DNA from: JAKSSE01 sp045597645
Lineage (GTDB): Bacteria > Bacillota > Clostridia > Lachnospirales > Lachnospiraceae
Assembly: GCA_045597645.1 (NCBI GenBank)
Contig: JAZLKM010000055.1
Span: forward strand, 1 to 64,000
Length of the DNA: 64,000 nucleotides
Direction of reading: 5' to 3'
A program made the translations under genes and the position numbers. The notes below the pieces were generated by a model. It did no database searches, was not told where the DNA came from, and saw nothing but the letters and a program-made list of their open reading frames with translations. Shown here one piece after another: positions 17,023 to 25,984 of the stretch; position 1 is the first letter of the stretch; the number at the start of each line of letters is the position of its first letter.

Positions 17023-17913
17023 CTATGACAATTCCTGATCTTTTCTATTTTTTCCATAGTAATACACAATAATAGTGCCAGGGCCTACGGACGCCCCTAC
17101 AATCGGACCTATAGTGGAGGTCTCAATTTTAACATTTCCAAGCCTTTGCTTTAGCATTTCCACAACCTTTTGACCGTCCTCCGGACAACTTGCATCATCC
17201 ACATATATAACTTGATCAAATGGATCGACTATATGCTCTGCAACGTAATTTGCCGTCTCTTCAAGCGACGCATTTCTGCCTTGAACTTTCTTTATAGCAA
17301 GATTCTGCCCCTTGCTGTCAGAAATAATCATAGGCTTAACGCCAAACAAGGTACCGAAGAAAGCACTTGATGCAGTTACTCTTCCTGCGTTTTTTAGATA
17401 TTCAAGGCTCTGCACTGTTCCATACTGATTATATAAAAGTTTATGAGCCTCTATCCATGCAGCTACATTCTCTATGCTTTCACCATCGGCGCGCATTGTT
17501 GCCGCCTTGATTGCCATAAGCCCCTGACCCATTCCTGACAAGAGGGTGTCTATACATATAATTTTCCTGCCAGGATGCTTCATTAGTTCCTGCTTAGCTA
17601 CGAGCCTTGCAGAACTAATTGACGCAGATAGTGCAGATGAACATGCTAAATACAAAACATCCTGCCCCCTGTCGAGATAAGCCTCAAATTTCTCCAAAAA
17701 GTTTTTTACCGGAACCTGTGATGTCTTAAAAACTACGCCCTCACGCATTTTATTGTAAAAGGTATCCGAATCCATCTGCTCCCAATCTAGGGTTGCATTA
17801 TAATTTACCTCTTCCTCTGAGAAAAGCATCTGGAAATAATCTATATTATATTTGTCACAGACCTGTGGTGTAAGGTCACAGGTTGAATCAGCAATGATTG
17901 CAAAACTAGGCAT
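17023..17913 (-). CDS. fakB: DegV-family fatty acid binding protein (FakB-type), copy 1
   Basis: FakB proteins hold one fatty acid in a deep pocket and present it to FakA. The 296 residues begin MPSFAIIADSTCDLT and include the SSALSAS segment, LEYLKNAGRV, GVKPMI and the C-terminal GPIVGASVGPGT. The longer ORF adds 13 residues, but AAGGAG lies 7 bases before ATG 17913. It overlaps the upstream hydrolase by 8 bases and touches fakA. Copy 2 is at 18865-19800; the two are clearly divergent. Confidence 0.9.
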   Translation of the reverse strand: MPSFAIIADSTCDLTPQVCDKYNIDYFQMLFSEEEVNYNATLDWEQMDSDTFYNKMREGVVFKTSQVPVKNFLEKFEAYLDRGQDVLYLACSSALSASISSARLVAKQELMKHPGRKIICIDTLLSGMGQGLMAIKAATMRADGESIENVAAWIEAHKLLYNQYGTVQSLEYLKNAGRVTASSAFFGTLFGVKPMIISDSKGQNLAIKKVQGRNASLEETANYVAEHIVDPFDQVIYVDDASCPEDGQKVVEMLKQRLGNVKIETSTIGPIVGASVGPGTIIVYYYGKNRKDQELS

Positions 17914-18862
17914 CTCGGAACTCCTTAAGAAATGTATCAATAGCATTATCATACTGCTCTTTGTTTGCTATTCTAAGATGTGAGTGAGCTCCATGTTCAA
18001 ACCATATACACTCTTTTATCTCAGATCCACAAGCAGCATACAATCTATCAAAATATTTAGGCAAAGAGCTTGCATCTTCCTTGCCACACAAAAACAATGC
18101 AGGAACTTTTACTTTAGGCAAATAATTGAGCGGTCTTTCCTTAAATATATTGACACCAACCTTTTTTTTGAAAGTATATGCCATCTCAAGTGCCATAGGA
18201 AACCATGGCTTGGGTATGGCCCGCATTCTCTGAATTAGTACGTTGTAGAATGAAATAAAAGGACCCTCAAGCACTATTGCTTCTAGATACTTATACTGGC
18301 GAGCCGCTGCATATATCGCAGTCGCAGAACCAATGCAGATACCATGAATAATAAAATGATTCTGATTAAATCGTTCATGTACATAGTCCATCCAGGCAAT
18401 TGCATCGCCAGTTTCCTTGATACCAACGCTACTGTACTTGCCTTCGCTCTCGCCATGCGCTCTTGGATCAATCACCAGAACATTGTAGCCAAGATTTGCA
18501 TATGTCTCGGCAAAATAATAGCTGTACAAAAGGGACTCAGCTCTTCCTGCCAGAAATAGACAGGTCTTCTCCTGACCGAAATCAAAATATTCGCCCTTAA
18601 GCTTTAGTCCATCATTTATGATTTCGATAGGAATACACTTGTCACTGTTGGCTTCTCCCCAAGCAATTCCTGCATCAAACATCACGCTATGTTCTGCATT
18701 GGACGGACAACTGTTTTCGCGTCCCCACTTTTGGGGAGTTTCACGTTCAAACATGTCTGCCCACTGAACCTTACATATACGCATAGTGATGATGAGCATA
18801 ACGACTATGTTCACCACCACTACTGCTAATATTATTAAGAAAATCAATAATCCAATATTCAT
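17906..18862 (-). CDS. Membrane-anchored alpha/beta hydrolase with Cys in the nucleophile elbow
   Basis: One N-terminal membrane segment (residues about 3-28) precedes an alpha/beta hydrolase fold. Landmarks are VIDPRAHGESEG, the nucleophile elbow HGICIGSA at 173-180, an Asp in LCGKEDAS and a His in EHGAHSHLR. The elbow serine is replaced by Cys176 (TGC). Cysteine nucleophiles are known in dienelactone hydrolases. The position between two fakB-like genes suggests a role in freeing or handling acyl groups, which is inference. Confidence 0.82.
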   Translation of the reverse strand: MNIGLLIFLIILAVVVVNIVVMLIITMRICKVQWADMFERETPQKWGRENSCPSNAEHSVMFDAGIAWGEANSDKCIPIEIINDGLKLKGEYFDFGQEKTCLFLAGRAESLLYSYYFAETYANLGYNVLVIDPRAHGESEGKYSSVGIKETGDAIAWMDYVHERFNQNHFIIHGICIGSATAIYAAARQYKYLEAIVLEGPFISFYNVLIQRMRAIPKPWFPMALEMAYTFKKKVGVNIFKERPLNYLPKVKVPALFLCGKEDASSLPKYFDRLYAACGSEIKECIWFEHGAHSHLRIANKEQYDNAIDTFLKEFRDA

Positions 18863-18864
18863 TT

Positions 18865-19800
18865 TTAGAGGTTCTCTACGATGTCAGCAACAACCTCTTT
18901 TACATCAGAAAGGTCGTCAGCCACTTCTTTTCCAAGATAAAATGCCACAAGCATACCAGGTCCGATATTAGCTCCATTTGACTTGTTAACAAAAGTCTCT
19001 ACAATCTCAGCTGGATGGAAGGTATCCTGAATAAGTGCGGTAAGCTGAGTAGCCTGAGACTTACGATTGGTGCAGCATACAAAAATCCTCTGATTAGTCA
19101 GGTCTTCTCCTGTTCTCTTCATGTACTCAATAGTGCCCTTAAGAAGATTCGGATATCCCTTGGTTTTTCCAATAACAAGGCTCACACCTGTACCATCAAA
19201 ATCTGCCATGGGCTTTATGTTGATAAGACTTCCCATAACTGCAGCGCCACCCTTTACACGTCCACTGTGCATAAGGAAAATCAGATCATCGACAGTACCC
19301 ATCTGACGAATTCTCTTCTTGTTGGCCTCACACCACTCATATACTTCCTCTATACTCTTGCCAGCCTTCTTCATATCACCAGCAATAGAGGTCAAAAGAC
19401 CGGTACCACCTGAATACCTAAGCGAATCAACTACAAAAATCTTTCTGTCCGGATACTTCTCCATCAGATTGTTAGCCGCATTTACACAGTTCTGATATGT
19501 TCCAGAAAGTCCTGAAGAAATTGTAATGTGAAGAATATCATTTCCAGCCTGAAGATGTTTTTCGAAAAACGCCTCCTGCTCAGCAAGTGAACAAAATCCA
19601 GTCTTCAAAAGGGCTTTTCTAGACATAGAACTGTAAAAGTCCTGTGGAGTCTGATCATCCCAGTCAAGAGCTGCATCCTGAGTATGTCCATCCGGATAAG
19701 TAATAGTGATTGAATGACAATAGTCATCTACGCCAAATCTCTCGCGAAGATCAGCTGTCAAGTCAGTTGAACAATCCGTTGTCAATACGTAATTTCCCAT
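18865..19800 (-). CDS. fakB: DegV-family fatty acid binding protein (FakB-type), copy 2
   Basis: The 311-residue DegV protein begins MGNYVLTTDCSTDLT. It has SSGLSGTYQN near the lipid head-group site, IFLMHSGRVKGG, INIKPM and the terminal ANIGPGMLVAF. It is a diverged relative of copy 1. In other Firmicutes, paired FakBs prefer saturated or unsaturated acids; which does which cannot be read here. It ends 2 bases before the hydrolase and starts 29 bases after the acyl carrier protein gene. Confidence 0.9.
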   Translation of the reverse strand: MGNYVLTTDCSTDLTADLRERFGVDDYCHSITITYPDGHTQDAALDWDDQTPQDFYSSMSRKALLKTGFCSLAEQEAFFEKHLQAGNDILHITISSGLSGTYQNCVNAANNLMEKYPDRKIFVVDSLRYSGGTGLLTSIAGDMKKAGKSIEEVYEWCEANKKRIRQMGTVDDLIFLMHSGRVKGGAAVMGSLINIKPMADFDGTGVSLVIGKTKGYPNLLKGTIEYMKRTGEDLTNQRIFVCCTNRKSQATQLTALIQDTFHPAEIVETFVNKSNGANIGPGMLVAFYLGKEVADDLSDVKEVVADIVENL

Positions 19801-19829
19801 TTTCCTGTTTCCTTCCCTATTGTTTATAA

Positions 19830-20072
19830 TTACATTGCTTTCTCTATAATACTTACAATGTCCCCTACTGTTTCATAGCTGGTAATACCATCAGATGGTA
19901 TAGTAATTTTAAAATAGTCTTCAATAGCCAGCATTATCATTATAAAGCCAAGACTATCAATCCCCAGCTCCTTAATCTTTGAATCCATCGATATTTTATC
20001 TAATGGATAATCAAAGGTCTGATTCATATTTTTGTATACGCCAGATATTACTTCATACAGTTTTTCAATCAT
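19830..20072 (-). CDS. Acyl carrier protein-like protein
   Basis: The 80-residue acidic four-helix protein has the phosphopantetheine site GIDSLG with Ser40, and the C-terminal VGDIVSIIEKAM is typical of carrier proteins. It is not obviously the housekeeping AcpP, whose site is usually DSLDTVE-like. It overlaps the double acyltransferase gene by 8 bases, so it is a likely acyl donor for that enzyme or acceptor for the ligase encoded just upstream. Confidence 0.88.
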   Translation of the reverse strand: MIEKLYEVISGVYKNMNQTFDYPLDKISMDSKIKELGIDSLGFIMIMLAIEDYFKITIPSDGITSYETVGDIVSIIEKAM

Positions 20073-21426
20073 GTCTTTTATTGTAGGTCTCCTTCATCCA
20101 GATTTGCCGCCTTTCACGGGTATTATTAAGCAACTGCTTATCCTTCATCGATAGATTCTCATCCGCTAAGGCTTTGAGCTCATTCATCTTATTCTCAAGC
20201 ATTGCTGTAAATGTCGCCACTCTATCATTATTAATGCCTTGACCTGGCACATCACAGGGTGCAATAGCATCACCTACTGCAAATATTAGCTTAGAAAAAG
20301 GCTTGTAAGGCGATGAAATATATACCGGCCATACAGGAGTATCAGACATCAGTGACAGCATCGAAGCTCCCGGTGTAAAAGCCGACATCTCCTCTGTATA
20401 CCCCAGATGTCCCTCAGGAAAAATAATAATTCCTCCGCCATCTTTAAGCTCGTTTATGCTTTCCTTTAATGACAAAAAATCATAGCCATTTCTATCTAGT
20501 AGAATGCAAGACATAGCCTTAAGCATGAATTCCTGCCCCTTACTCTTCTCGACATTATCCTTTGCACCTATGCATCTCATGCTTCTGCGCCATAGAAGAA
20601 AATATAATATCGGGGCATCTATCCACCATGTATGATTAGCTATTACCAAAAGTCCCTTCTGGCTGTATTTATATAATGCAGCGGTCTCTGTCTGCGGTAT
20701 AATTTTGCGCCTTAGTAAAAGAATCGCCGGAATTGCTGTCCACTTAACGAACTGGTAAATAAAGCCGGCATGGGGTGTTCTATGCTTTTTCTCACCCTTT
20801 TTAAGAAAAACGCGGTTATATGCAGCATGGAAACTTTCAATTTTTTCCTCAATCACTTTTGTAAGTGCAGCCGCATTAGTCGTCAGCTTCTCATTATGAT
20901 CTATATAGTCATTTGGGTATATAAGGTCTCCTATAAGCATTTTTTCATGCCTAAACAGACCAAAATTGCCATCGTGATATATCGGTAAAACCGGAGCATT
21001 TGCACCTATAGATATGAGAGACACTCCCATTCTAAATGGAAACATGTCGTCACAGGTCTCTATCTTGCCTTCAGGATATATCAGTAAAATTCCGCCCTTT
21101 TTTACTACATCTATCGCCTCGCTAACCGAAGTAAGATTGCCAGTAAATGCATCAACCCTAATTACGCCCAGTGCTTTTAAAAAGAATCTGGTTACAGGTG
21201 AAAAATCATACATTTGTGCAGAAACCATTACTGTTATTTTTTTAAACGGGCACAGCAAAAGAGCTGATATATAATCCTTAAAGCTCCTATGGTTACATGC
21301 AATAATAAGTCCGCCTTTATGTCTCAAAATAGACTTAAACTTTCCTAGATATAATTTCTTAGGAGCAAAACCTATATAAGCAGGTATTATATTGAGTAAT
21401 TTAACTAGAAATCGAATAATAAACAT
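20065..21426 (-). CDS. Tandem PlsC-type acyltransferase (two LPLAT domains)
   Basis: The 453-residue protein has two full lysophospholipid acyltransferase domains in one chain. The first has HX4D at His46-Asp51 (NHRSFKD) and YPEGK near 118. The second has His265-Asp270 (NHTWWID) and FPEGH near 337. Both catalytic pairs are intact, so both may be active and add two acyl chains in sequence. Hydrophobic stretches at each domain start suggest membrane association. Most PlsC proteins have one domain. The ribosome binding site is weak; it starts 4 bases after the ligase gene. Confidence 0.88.
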   Translation of the reverse strand: MFIIRFLVKLLNIIPAYIGFAPKKLYLGKFKSILRHKGGLIIACNHRSFKDYISALLLCPFKKITVMVSAQMYDFSPVTRFFLKALGVIRVDAFTGNLTSVSEAIDVVKKGGILLIYPEGKIETCDDMFPFRMGVSLISIGANAPVLPIYHDGNFGLFRHEKMLIGDLIYPNDYIDHNEKLTTNAAALTKVIEEKIESFHAAYNRVFLKKGEKKHRTPHAGFIYQFVKWTAIPAILLLRRKIIPQTETAALYKYSQKGLLVIANHTWWIDAPILYFLLWRRSMRCIGAKDNVEKSKGQEFMLKAMSCILLDRNGYDFLSLKESINELKDGGGIIIFPEGHLGYTEEMSAFTPGASMLSLMSDTPVWPVYISSPYKPFSKLIFAVGDAIAPCDVPGQGINNDRVATFTAMLENKMNELKALADENLSMKDKQLLNNTRERRQIWMKETYNKRHD

Positions 21427-21430
21427 TTTA

Positions 21431-23371
21431 TTAATCCAATTCGTCTTCTTTATTTTTCATCTCGTAGATATAGTTTGCGAATCCTACTGGCGACAAAAGT
21501 GGCGTCTCAGACACTCCCAATTCAATGTCAAGGTCCTGTGATACAACAACAAGCATATCGAGATACTTTAAGCTGTCTCCTCCTAGCGATGCAAAATCCG
21601 ATGTATCATTGACTGCATTCTCGTCAATGTCACAAGCTTTTGCAAACGCCTTCTTCATGTAGTCAAGAATCTGCCTATATTCCTCGCTATCATACTTCTG
21701 TCTGTCCATAACTGCGCCGCTTCTATTAACCGGCGAATAATATGTATGTCCGCTTTCAATCTGGCTAGCAAGCTTCTTTCTGTCTACCGCCTTGAGCGTA
21801 TAAGGTACTCTCCCTGCTATCTCGGCGATAATTGCAGGTCGCTCTAACATTGGCAGCGCATCAATACTGCGATATATCTGCTCAAGAGACTTAACTCTCT
21901 CATCTACATTAAAGCCATCTCCTGCGGATAGTGCCAGCATAAGCTGTTTTTTCCCTTGAATATTTACATATAGCAAGGACGCACTCTCATACGAACCATG
22001 GGCAATACGCGCCTCAACAGATTCTGGCGAGATGTTTTCGCCATTGTCACCTATAATAACATCATCAACTCTGCCTACGCAGTAGAGCTCACCATTTTTA
22101 AATTCAACTATATCATTGGTGCTATACCACTCAGAATTATTTGGTACATATTCCCCATCAATATACTGACCTACAAAGCAATTTTCCCTGGCTATCTCGA
22201 GCACTCCTTCTTCATTTTGTCTGTATTTCACATTATAGAAAACAGGTCCGCAGGTCTGATGAAGTCTTTGACTTGCTTTGCGCGACAGATTTACAGACAA
22301 AATACCACACTCTGTAAGGCCATATCCCACATATAATGAATAGCCTATACCATTCATTACCTCCAGCGTCTTCTCAGCGATGAAGCCACCTCCAGCAATT
22401 AGAAAATTACAATTTGTTCCTAGTAATTGCTCACGTATTTTCTTAAAGAAAACATTTCTAACAATCCAAGGTCCAACGTTAGGCATGACGCTTTGAAGCT
22501 TATTCGAAAAATGTATAAGCTTCATAAAAGTCTTGGTCTGTCCTCTGCCTTCCACCTCAAGCAATAGCTTGTCACATACTCTGTCCCACACCATAGGAAT
22601 GGAAAAGAAATGCGTTACACCAACTGTCTTACAAGTATCCTGAATCGCTGAAACAGAGTAATCTGGTAAAAATACTAATGTCCTGCCAAACAGTGTGAAC
22701 CAGAGTAAAGTAGATACAAGGCCAAATATATGATAAAAAGGCAAAAATGCTAGAATATGCACGTCCAGCGCCCTATTATGTCTAATAGTAATATTTCGTT
22801 CCAATAAATCAGCAGTCAGCATTACCTGGGAACCTATTCCTGCCCCTGTATGCCTTATAATTTTGGGCATAGCTGTAGATCCACTCGTCACAAGCAATAT
22901 AGCATCCGCCCAACAGTGTGTTGGCACAGACCCTTTGCCCGAGTCTTCTAGCAACTCTAAATAGCTGACGGCGCCATATATTCCCTTTTCATCTGATATC
23001 ACTAGAATTGGAGATACGCTATCGATGATACTATTGGTAACAGTTAAATCCTGCTTTGCATTAAGCAAAAGCGGCTCGTATCCTGCCTGAAGAATCCCCC
23101 AAAAGCAGGCAACCCACGCCACTGAGTTTTCCATATAAAGGCCCACAACTCCGGATGTCTTGTCAGCCAGCTTGCCTACAAGTGCCGCTGAAACTTCATC
23201 AACCTTTTTGTAAAGTTCAAGATATGAAGTCTTTTCTATAATTCCATTTCTGTAGCTTTCTGCAAAAGTTTCTTTTTCAAAAGCATCCTTCAATACATTA
23301 TATATATTTTCGAAAGTAATCTTGTCCTTGCTCAATTTGGACAGATTATCTGTAACTATCTGCGGTACCAC
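21431..23371 (-). CDS. Acyl-activating AMP-ligase fused to a C-terminal carrier domain
   Basis: The 646-residue protein belongs to the adenylate-forming superfamily. Residues about 1-520 hold the ATP loop TSGSTAMPK and the GYGLTECG motif, and continue with YSTNDIVEF and GRVDDVIIGDNGENISPE. From about 560 a phosphopantetheine carrier domain follows, with Ser600 in LGGDSLKYL. It should adenylate a carboxylic acid, probably a fatty acid, and load it on its own carrier. The start is GTG with GAGGTGG 4-7 bases upstream. Confidence 0.88.
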   Translation of the reverse strand: MVPQIVTDNLSKLSKDKITFENIYNVLKDAFEKETFAESYRNGIIEKTSYLELYKKVDEVSAALVGKLADKTSGVVGLYMENSVAWVACFWGILQAGYEPLLLNAKQDLTVTNSIIDSVSPILVISDEKGIYGAVSYLELLEDSGKGSVPTHCWADAILLVTSGSTAMPKIIRHTGAGIGSQVMLTADLLERNITIRHNRALDVHILAFLPFYHIFGLVSTLLWFTLFGRTLVFLPDYSVSAIQDTCKTVGVTHFFSIPMVWDRVCDKLLLEVEGRGQTKTFMKLIHFSNKLQSVMPNVGPWIVRNVFFKKIREQLLGTNCNFLIAGGGFIAEKTLEVMNGIGYSLYVGYGLTECGILSVNLSRKASQRLHQTCGPVFYNVKYRQNEEGVLEIARENCFVGQYIDGEYVPNNSEWYSTNDIVEFKNGELYCVGRVDDVIIGDNGENISPESVEARIAHGSYESASLLYVNIQGKKQLMLALSAGDGFNVDERVKSLEQIYRSIDALPMLERPAIIAEIAGRVPYTLKAVDRKKLASQIESGHTYYSPVNRSGAVMDRQKYDSEEYRQILDYMKKAFAKACDIDENAVNDTSDFASLGGDSLKYLDMLVVVSQDLDIELGVSETPLLSPVGFANYIYEMKNKEDELD

Positions 23372-23381
23372 TTACCCACCT

Positions 23382-24416
23382 CTAATGCAATTTTTTCTTT
23401 AAATAATCCAGCAGTCTGCCGCCAAAATATGAAAAAAGCGGAATGAAAAGTGCACAAATGAAAATCCCCGGTGCGATGCTTTCCGTAGCTGAAAATAATA
23501 ATAAATATATGCTTGTAATAGCAAAATATTTAATAAAAATGCCAGTCATACTGCCTGCAGTATGCCACCTGTCATGTGCCCCTCCATGCCTCCAGGCCAA
23601 AAAAGTACCTATTGCATGAGCTGCTATAATACACCCCAGTAGCATAGACAGTTTTTGCGCATTAGCAGCACTAGATACCGTAGGAACATGTGAAAGCACT
23701 ATAAGATATGCTAGATATGCTATCGCTGATGGAAGTCCTCTCATCCACAGTCCCGCTTGGATTAATAACGTATCTCTCAACGGTCTGAAATTGGACTCCT
23801 TATTATTCTCTATGTATATCGTTTCGATGCCTGTTTCGACAATTTTTCTATTGCGCTTTGCTGCGTTGGTGACAACGTTCATCTCATACTCATAGCGATT
23901 ACCCATTGTCTTAATAAGCCTATCCAAGTATCTGATAGGAAATCCACGGAGCCCTGCCTGATTATCTGAAAGATACTTACCTGTAACAATGGTATATACA
24001 ACCTGGGACATCACGTTGCCTATCTTCGATCTAAGCGGAGCATCGGTAAGGTCTCTCTCCCCAATAACAATACTGTTATTTTCAATTAAAAGATTTGCCA
24101 CCTTGCATATATCCGCTACAGAATGTTGCCCATCAGAATCTGCTGTAACTACTCCAAACGGCTTTTTATCTATGCTTCCAATATGCTCAAAACCGTATTT
24201 AAGTGCAAAGCCTTTGCCTTTATTGTTAGCATAACCTATAACAGTCGCAAAATCCTTTGCCTTCTCAAAAATATGGTTATATTTATCATCTGTTCCATCA
24301 TTTACCACAAGTACTGAAAATCCCTCATTGGCAAGTGATTCCAGAAGTGTAATCATATTATTACCCGGCCTATAAGCCGGTATAAGTATTGTAATATCGC
24401 TGTTTGAAGCGGTCAT
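23382..24416 (-). CDS. Family 2 glycosyltransferase with C-terminal membrane domain
   Basis: The 344-residue protein has an N-terminal GT-A domain (ITILIPAYRPGNNM, VVNDGT, the metal motif TADSDGQHS near 95, DNQAGLRGF). Four membrane segments at about 225-340 resemble a GtrA/flippase-type domain. Such proteins usually transfer sugars to polyprenyl phosphate. ATG 24416 is chosen because GAGGG precedes it, within the codons of the longer ORF. It is first in the lipid operon behind a strong promoter, so the operon's lipid product may be a glycolipid. Confidence 0.85.
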   Translation of the reverse strand: MTASNSDITILIPAYRPGNNMITLLESLANEGFSVLVVNDGTDDKYNHIFEKAKDFATVIGYANNKGKGFALKYGFEHIGSIDKKPFGVVTADSDGQHSVADICKVANLLIENNSIVIGERDLTDAPLRSKIGNVMSQVVYTIVTGKYLSDNQAGLRGFPIRYLDRLIKTMGNRYEYEMNVVTNAAKRNRKIVETGIETIYIENNKESNFRPLRDTLLIQAGLWMRGLPSAIAYLAYLIVLSHVPTVSSAANAQKLSMLLGCIIAAHAIGTFLAWRHGGAHDRWHTAGSMTGIFIKYFAITSIYLLLFSATESIAPGIFICALFIPLFSYFGGRLLDYLKKKLH

Positions 24417-24453
24417 AATATCCCTCATTTACCATATGAACATAATCTATGTA

Positions 24454-24482
24454 ATTGTAGGGGTTTTATAAATAAAAGTCAA
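24454..24482 (-). promoter_or_regulatory. Promoter of the lipid operon
   Basis: TTGACT (24477-24482) and TACAAT (24454-24459) on the minus strand are 17 bases apart, upstream of the glycosyltransferase and after the pilZ terminator. No further terminator is obvious until after lgt. Confidence 0.78.
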
Positions 24483-24519
24483 CGAAAACGCCCCGTACCA
24501 CTCGAAGCATTTTCACGCA

Positions 24520-24546
24520 CAAAAAAGCCGTGCCAAAAGCACGGCT
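24520..24546 (-). terminator. Terminator after pilZ
   Basis: AGCCGTGC and GCACGGCT (24526-24533, 24539-24546) form an 8-bp perfect stem with a 5-nt loop, followed by a TTTTTT run on the minus strand. Confidence 0.9.
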
Positions 24547-24557
24547 TCTTGTCATAA

Positions 24558-24902
24558 TTACATTTCGTTAAATATACGATAAATATCAATTTTTAGAGAA
24601 TCTGTCTCAGTCATACCAACAAATATTGCTCCGTAATTGTATTCACCATCTTCTGCCCCCGGAGTCTCACGTACGATTTTTATAAAGCAATCAAGTACTT
24701 CTTTAGTCCATATCTGGATTTTAGTCTCGTATGTAGCCTCCATATCCAGCTTGATTGGTGACAAAAATCCTATTCCGGTCTTTGACACATCCAAAACCTT
24801 AACATGAGCATATTTCAGTGTGGTCACTTCATTTTTGTCAAGTCTCTCAAGCTGTATATTTACATCAATATCCAATCTTTTATTACGTCTTTTTTCTTCC
24901 AT
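24558..24902 (-). CDS. PilZ-domain protein, probable cyclic di-GMP receptor
   Basis: The 114 residues form a single PilZ domain. RRNKR at 5-9 matches the RxxxR ligand motif and DVSKTGIGF near 39-47 matches D/NxSxxG, the two parts that bind c-di-GMP. AGGAG precedes the ATG. It lies 60 bases after queA in the yihY-queA-pilZ unit. No diguanylate cyclase or motility gene lies nearby, so its output partner is unknown. Confidence 0.88.
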   Translation of the reverse strand: MEEKRRNKRLDIDVNIQLERLDKNEVTTLKYAHVKVLDVSKTGIGFLSPIKLDMEATYETKIQIWTKEVLDCFIKIVRETPGAEDGEYNYGAIFVGMTETDSLKIDIYRIFNEM

Positions 24903-24961
24903 GGCTCCTCCTAAAAGAACACATACATATATAATAAAATTATAGCATTAAGCTCAGCTCA

Positions 24962-25984
24962 TTACAACAAAAGCATAGCATCCCCAAATGAGAAAAACCT
25001 GTATTTTTCATTAACCGCCATCTCATATGCTTTAAGTATCTTCTCTCTTCCTGCCCAAGCTGATACTAGCATTACAAGCGTCGACTCCGGCAGATGAAAA
25101 TTCGTTATTATCGCATCCGGAATCTGAAATTCATATCCAGGATATATGAATATACTTGTATCTGCTCTGCCAGGTATAACCACACCATCCTTTGCAGCAG
25201 ATTCAACCGTCCTTACGCTCGTAGTACCGACGCAGAACACTCTACCGCCTTTTTTCTTTGTCTCATTTATTATATCTGCAGTTTCTTTGGTAACTTCATA
25301 TTCTTCAGTGTGCATATGATGCTCGAGAATATTATCTACCTTCACTGGTCTGAAGGTTCCTAAACCAACATGCAAAGTAACCTCAGCAATATTTACCCCC
25401 ATCTCCATTATTTCGGAAAGAAGCTCATTAGTGAAATGAAGACCTGCCGTAGGTGCAGCAGCGCTACCTTCGTATTTTGCATATACAGTCTGGTATCTCC
25501 CCTTGTCCTCTAGGCGGTGTGTAATATAAGGAGGAAGAGGCATCTCTCCAAGCTTGTCTAGTATTTCCTCAAATATACCTTCATAGGAAAGCTTTATATA
25601 TCGATTACCATCATCAACCACATCTGTAATCTCTCCTTCAAGCAATCCATCACCAAAGGATATTATTGTTCCTACTTTACATTTTTTTCCGGGTCTCACC
25701 AGAGTCTCCCATGTATCAGCGTCTATCCTTTTTAGCAAAAGAACTTCTATCGCTGCACCCGTATCCTTTTTTATTCCAAACATTCTTGCGGGAATTACCT
25801 TTGTATTATTGATTACCAGACAATCTCCCGGCTTAAGGTACTCTTTTATATCATAGAAATGCCTATGCACAGGCAGATCACTGTTCTTATTTACCACCAT
25901 AAGTCTGGAATTATCTCTTTTTTCCAAAGGATCCTGAGCAATAAGCTCCTCTGGCAAATCATACCAAAAATCTTTTACGTTCAT
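24962..25984 (-). CDS. queA: S-adenosylmethionine:tRNA ribosyltransferase-isomerase
   Basis: QueA builds epoxyqueuosine from preQ1 in tRNA. The 340 residues begin MNVKDFWYDLPEELIAQDP and include the family GSAAAPTAGLHFT and THVGLGTF-like TLHVGLGTFRPV, with FHLPESTLVMLVSA near the end. Its ATG overlaps the stop of the upstream yihY gene (ATGA). No tgt gene is next to it in this window. Confidence 0.96.
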   Translation of the reverse strand: MNVKDFWYDLPEELIAQDPLEKRDNSRLMVVNKNSDLPVHRHFYDIKEYLKPGDCLVINNTKVIPARMFGIKKDTGAAIEVLLLKRIDADTWETLVRPGKKCKVGTIISFGDGLLEGEITDVVDDGNRYIKLSYEGIFEEILDKLGEMPLPPYITHRLEDKGRYQTVYAKYEGSAAAPTAGLHFTNELLSEIMEMGVNIAEVTLHVGLGTFRPVKVDNILEHHMHTEEYEVTKETADIINETKKKGGRVFCVGTTSVRTVESAAKDGVVIPGRADTSIFIYPGYEFQIPDAIITNFHLPESTLVMLVSAWAGREKILKAYEMAVNEKYRFFSFGDAMLLL

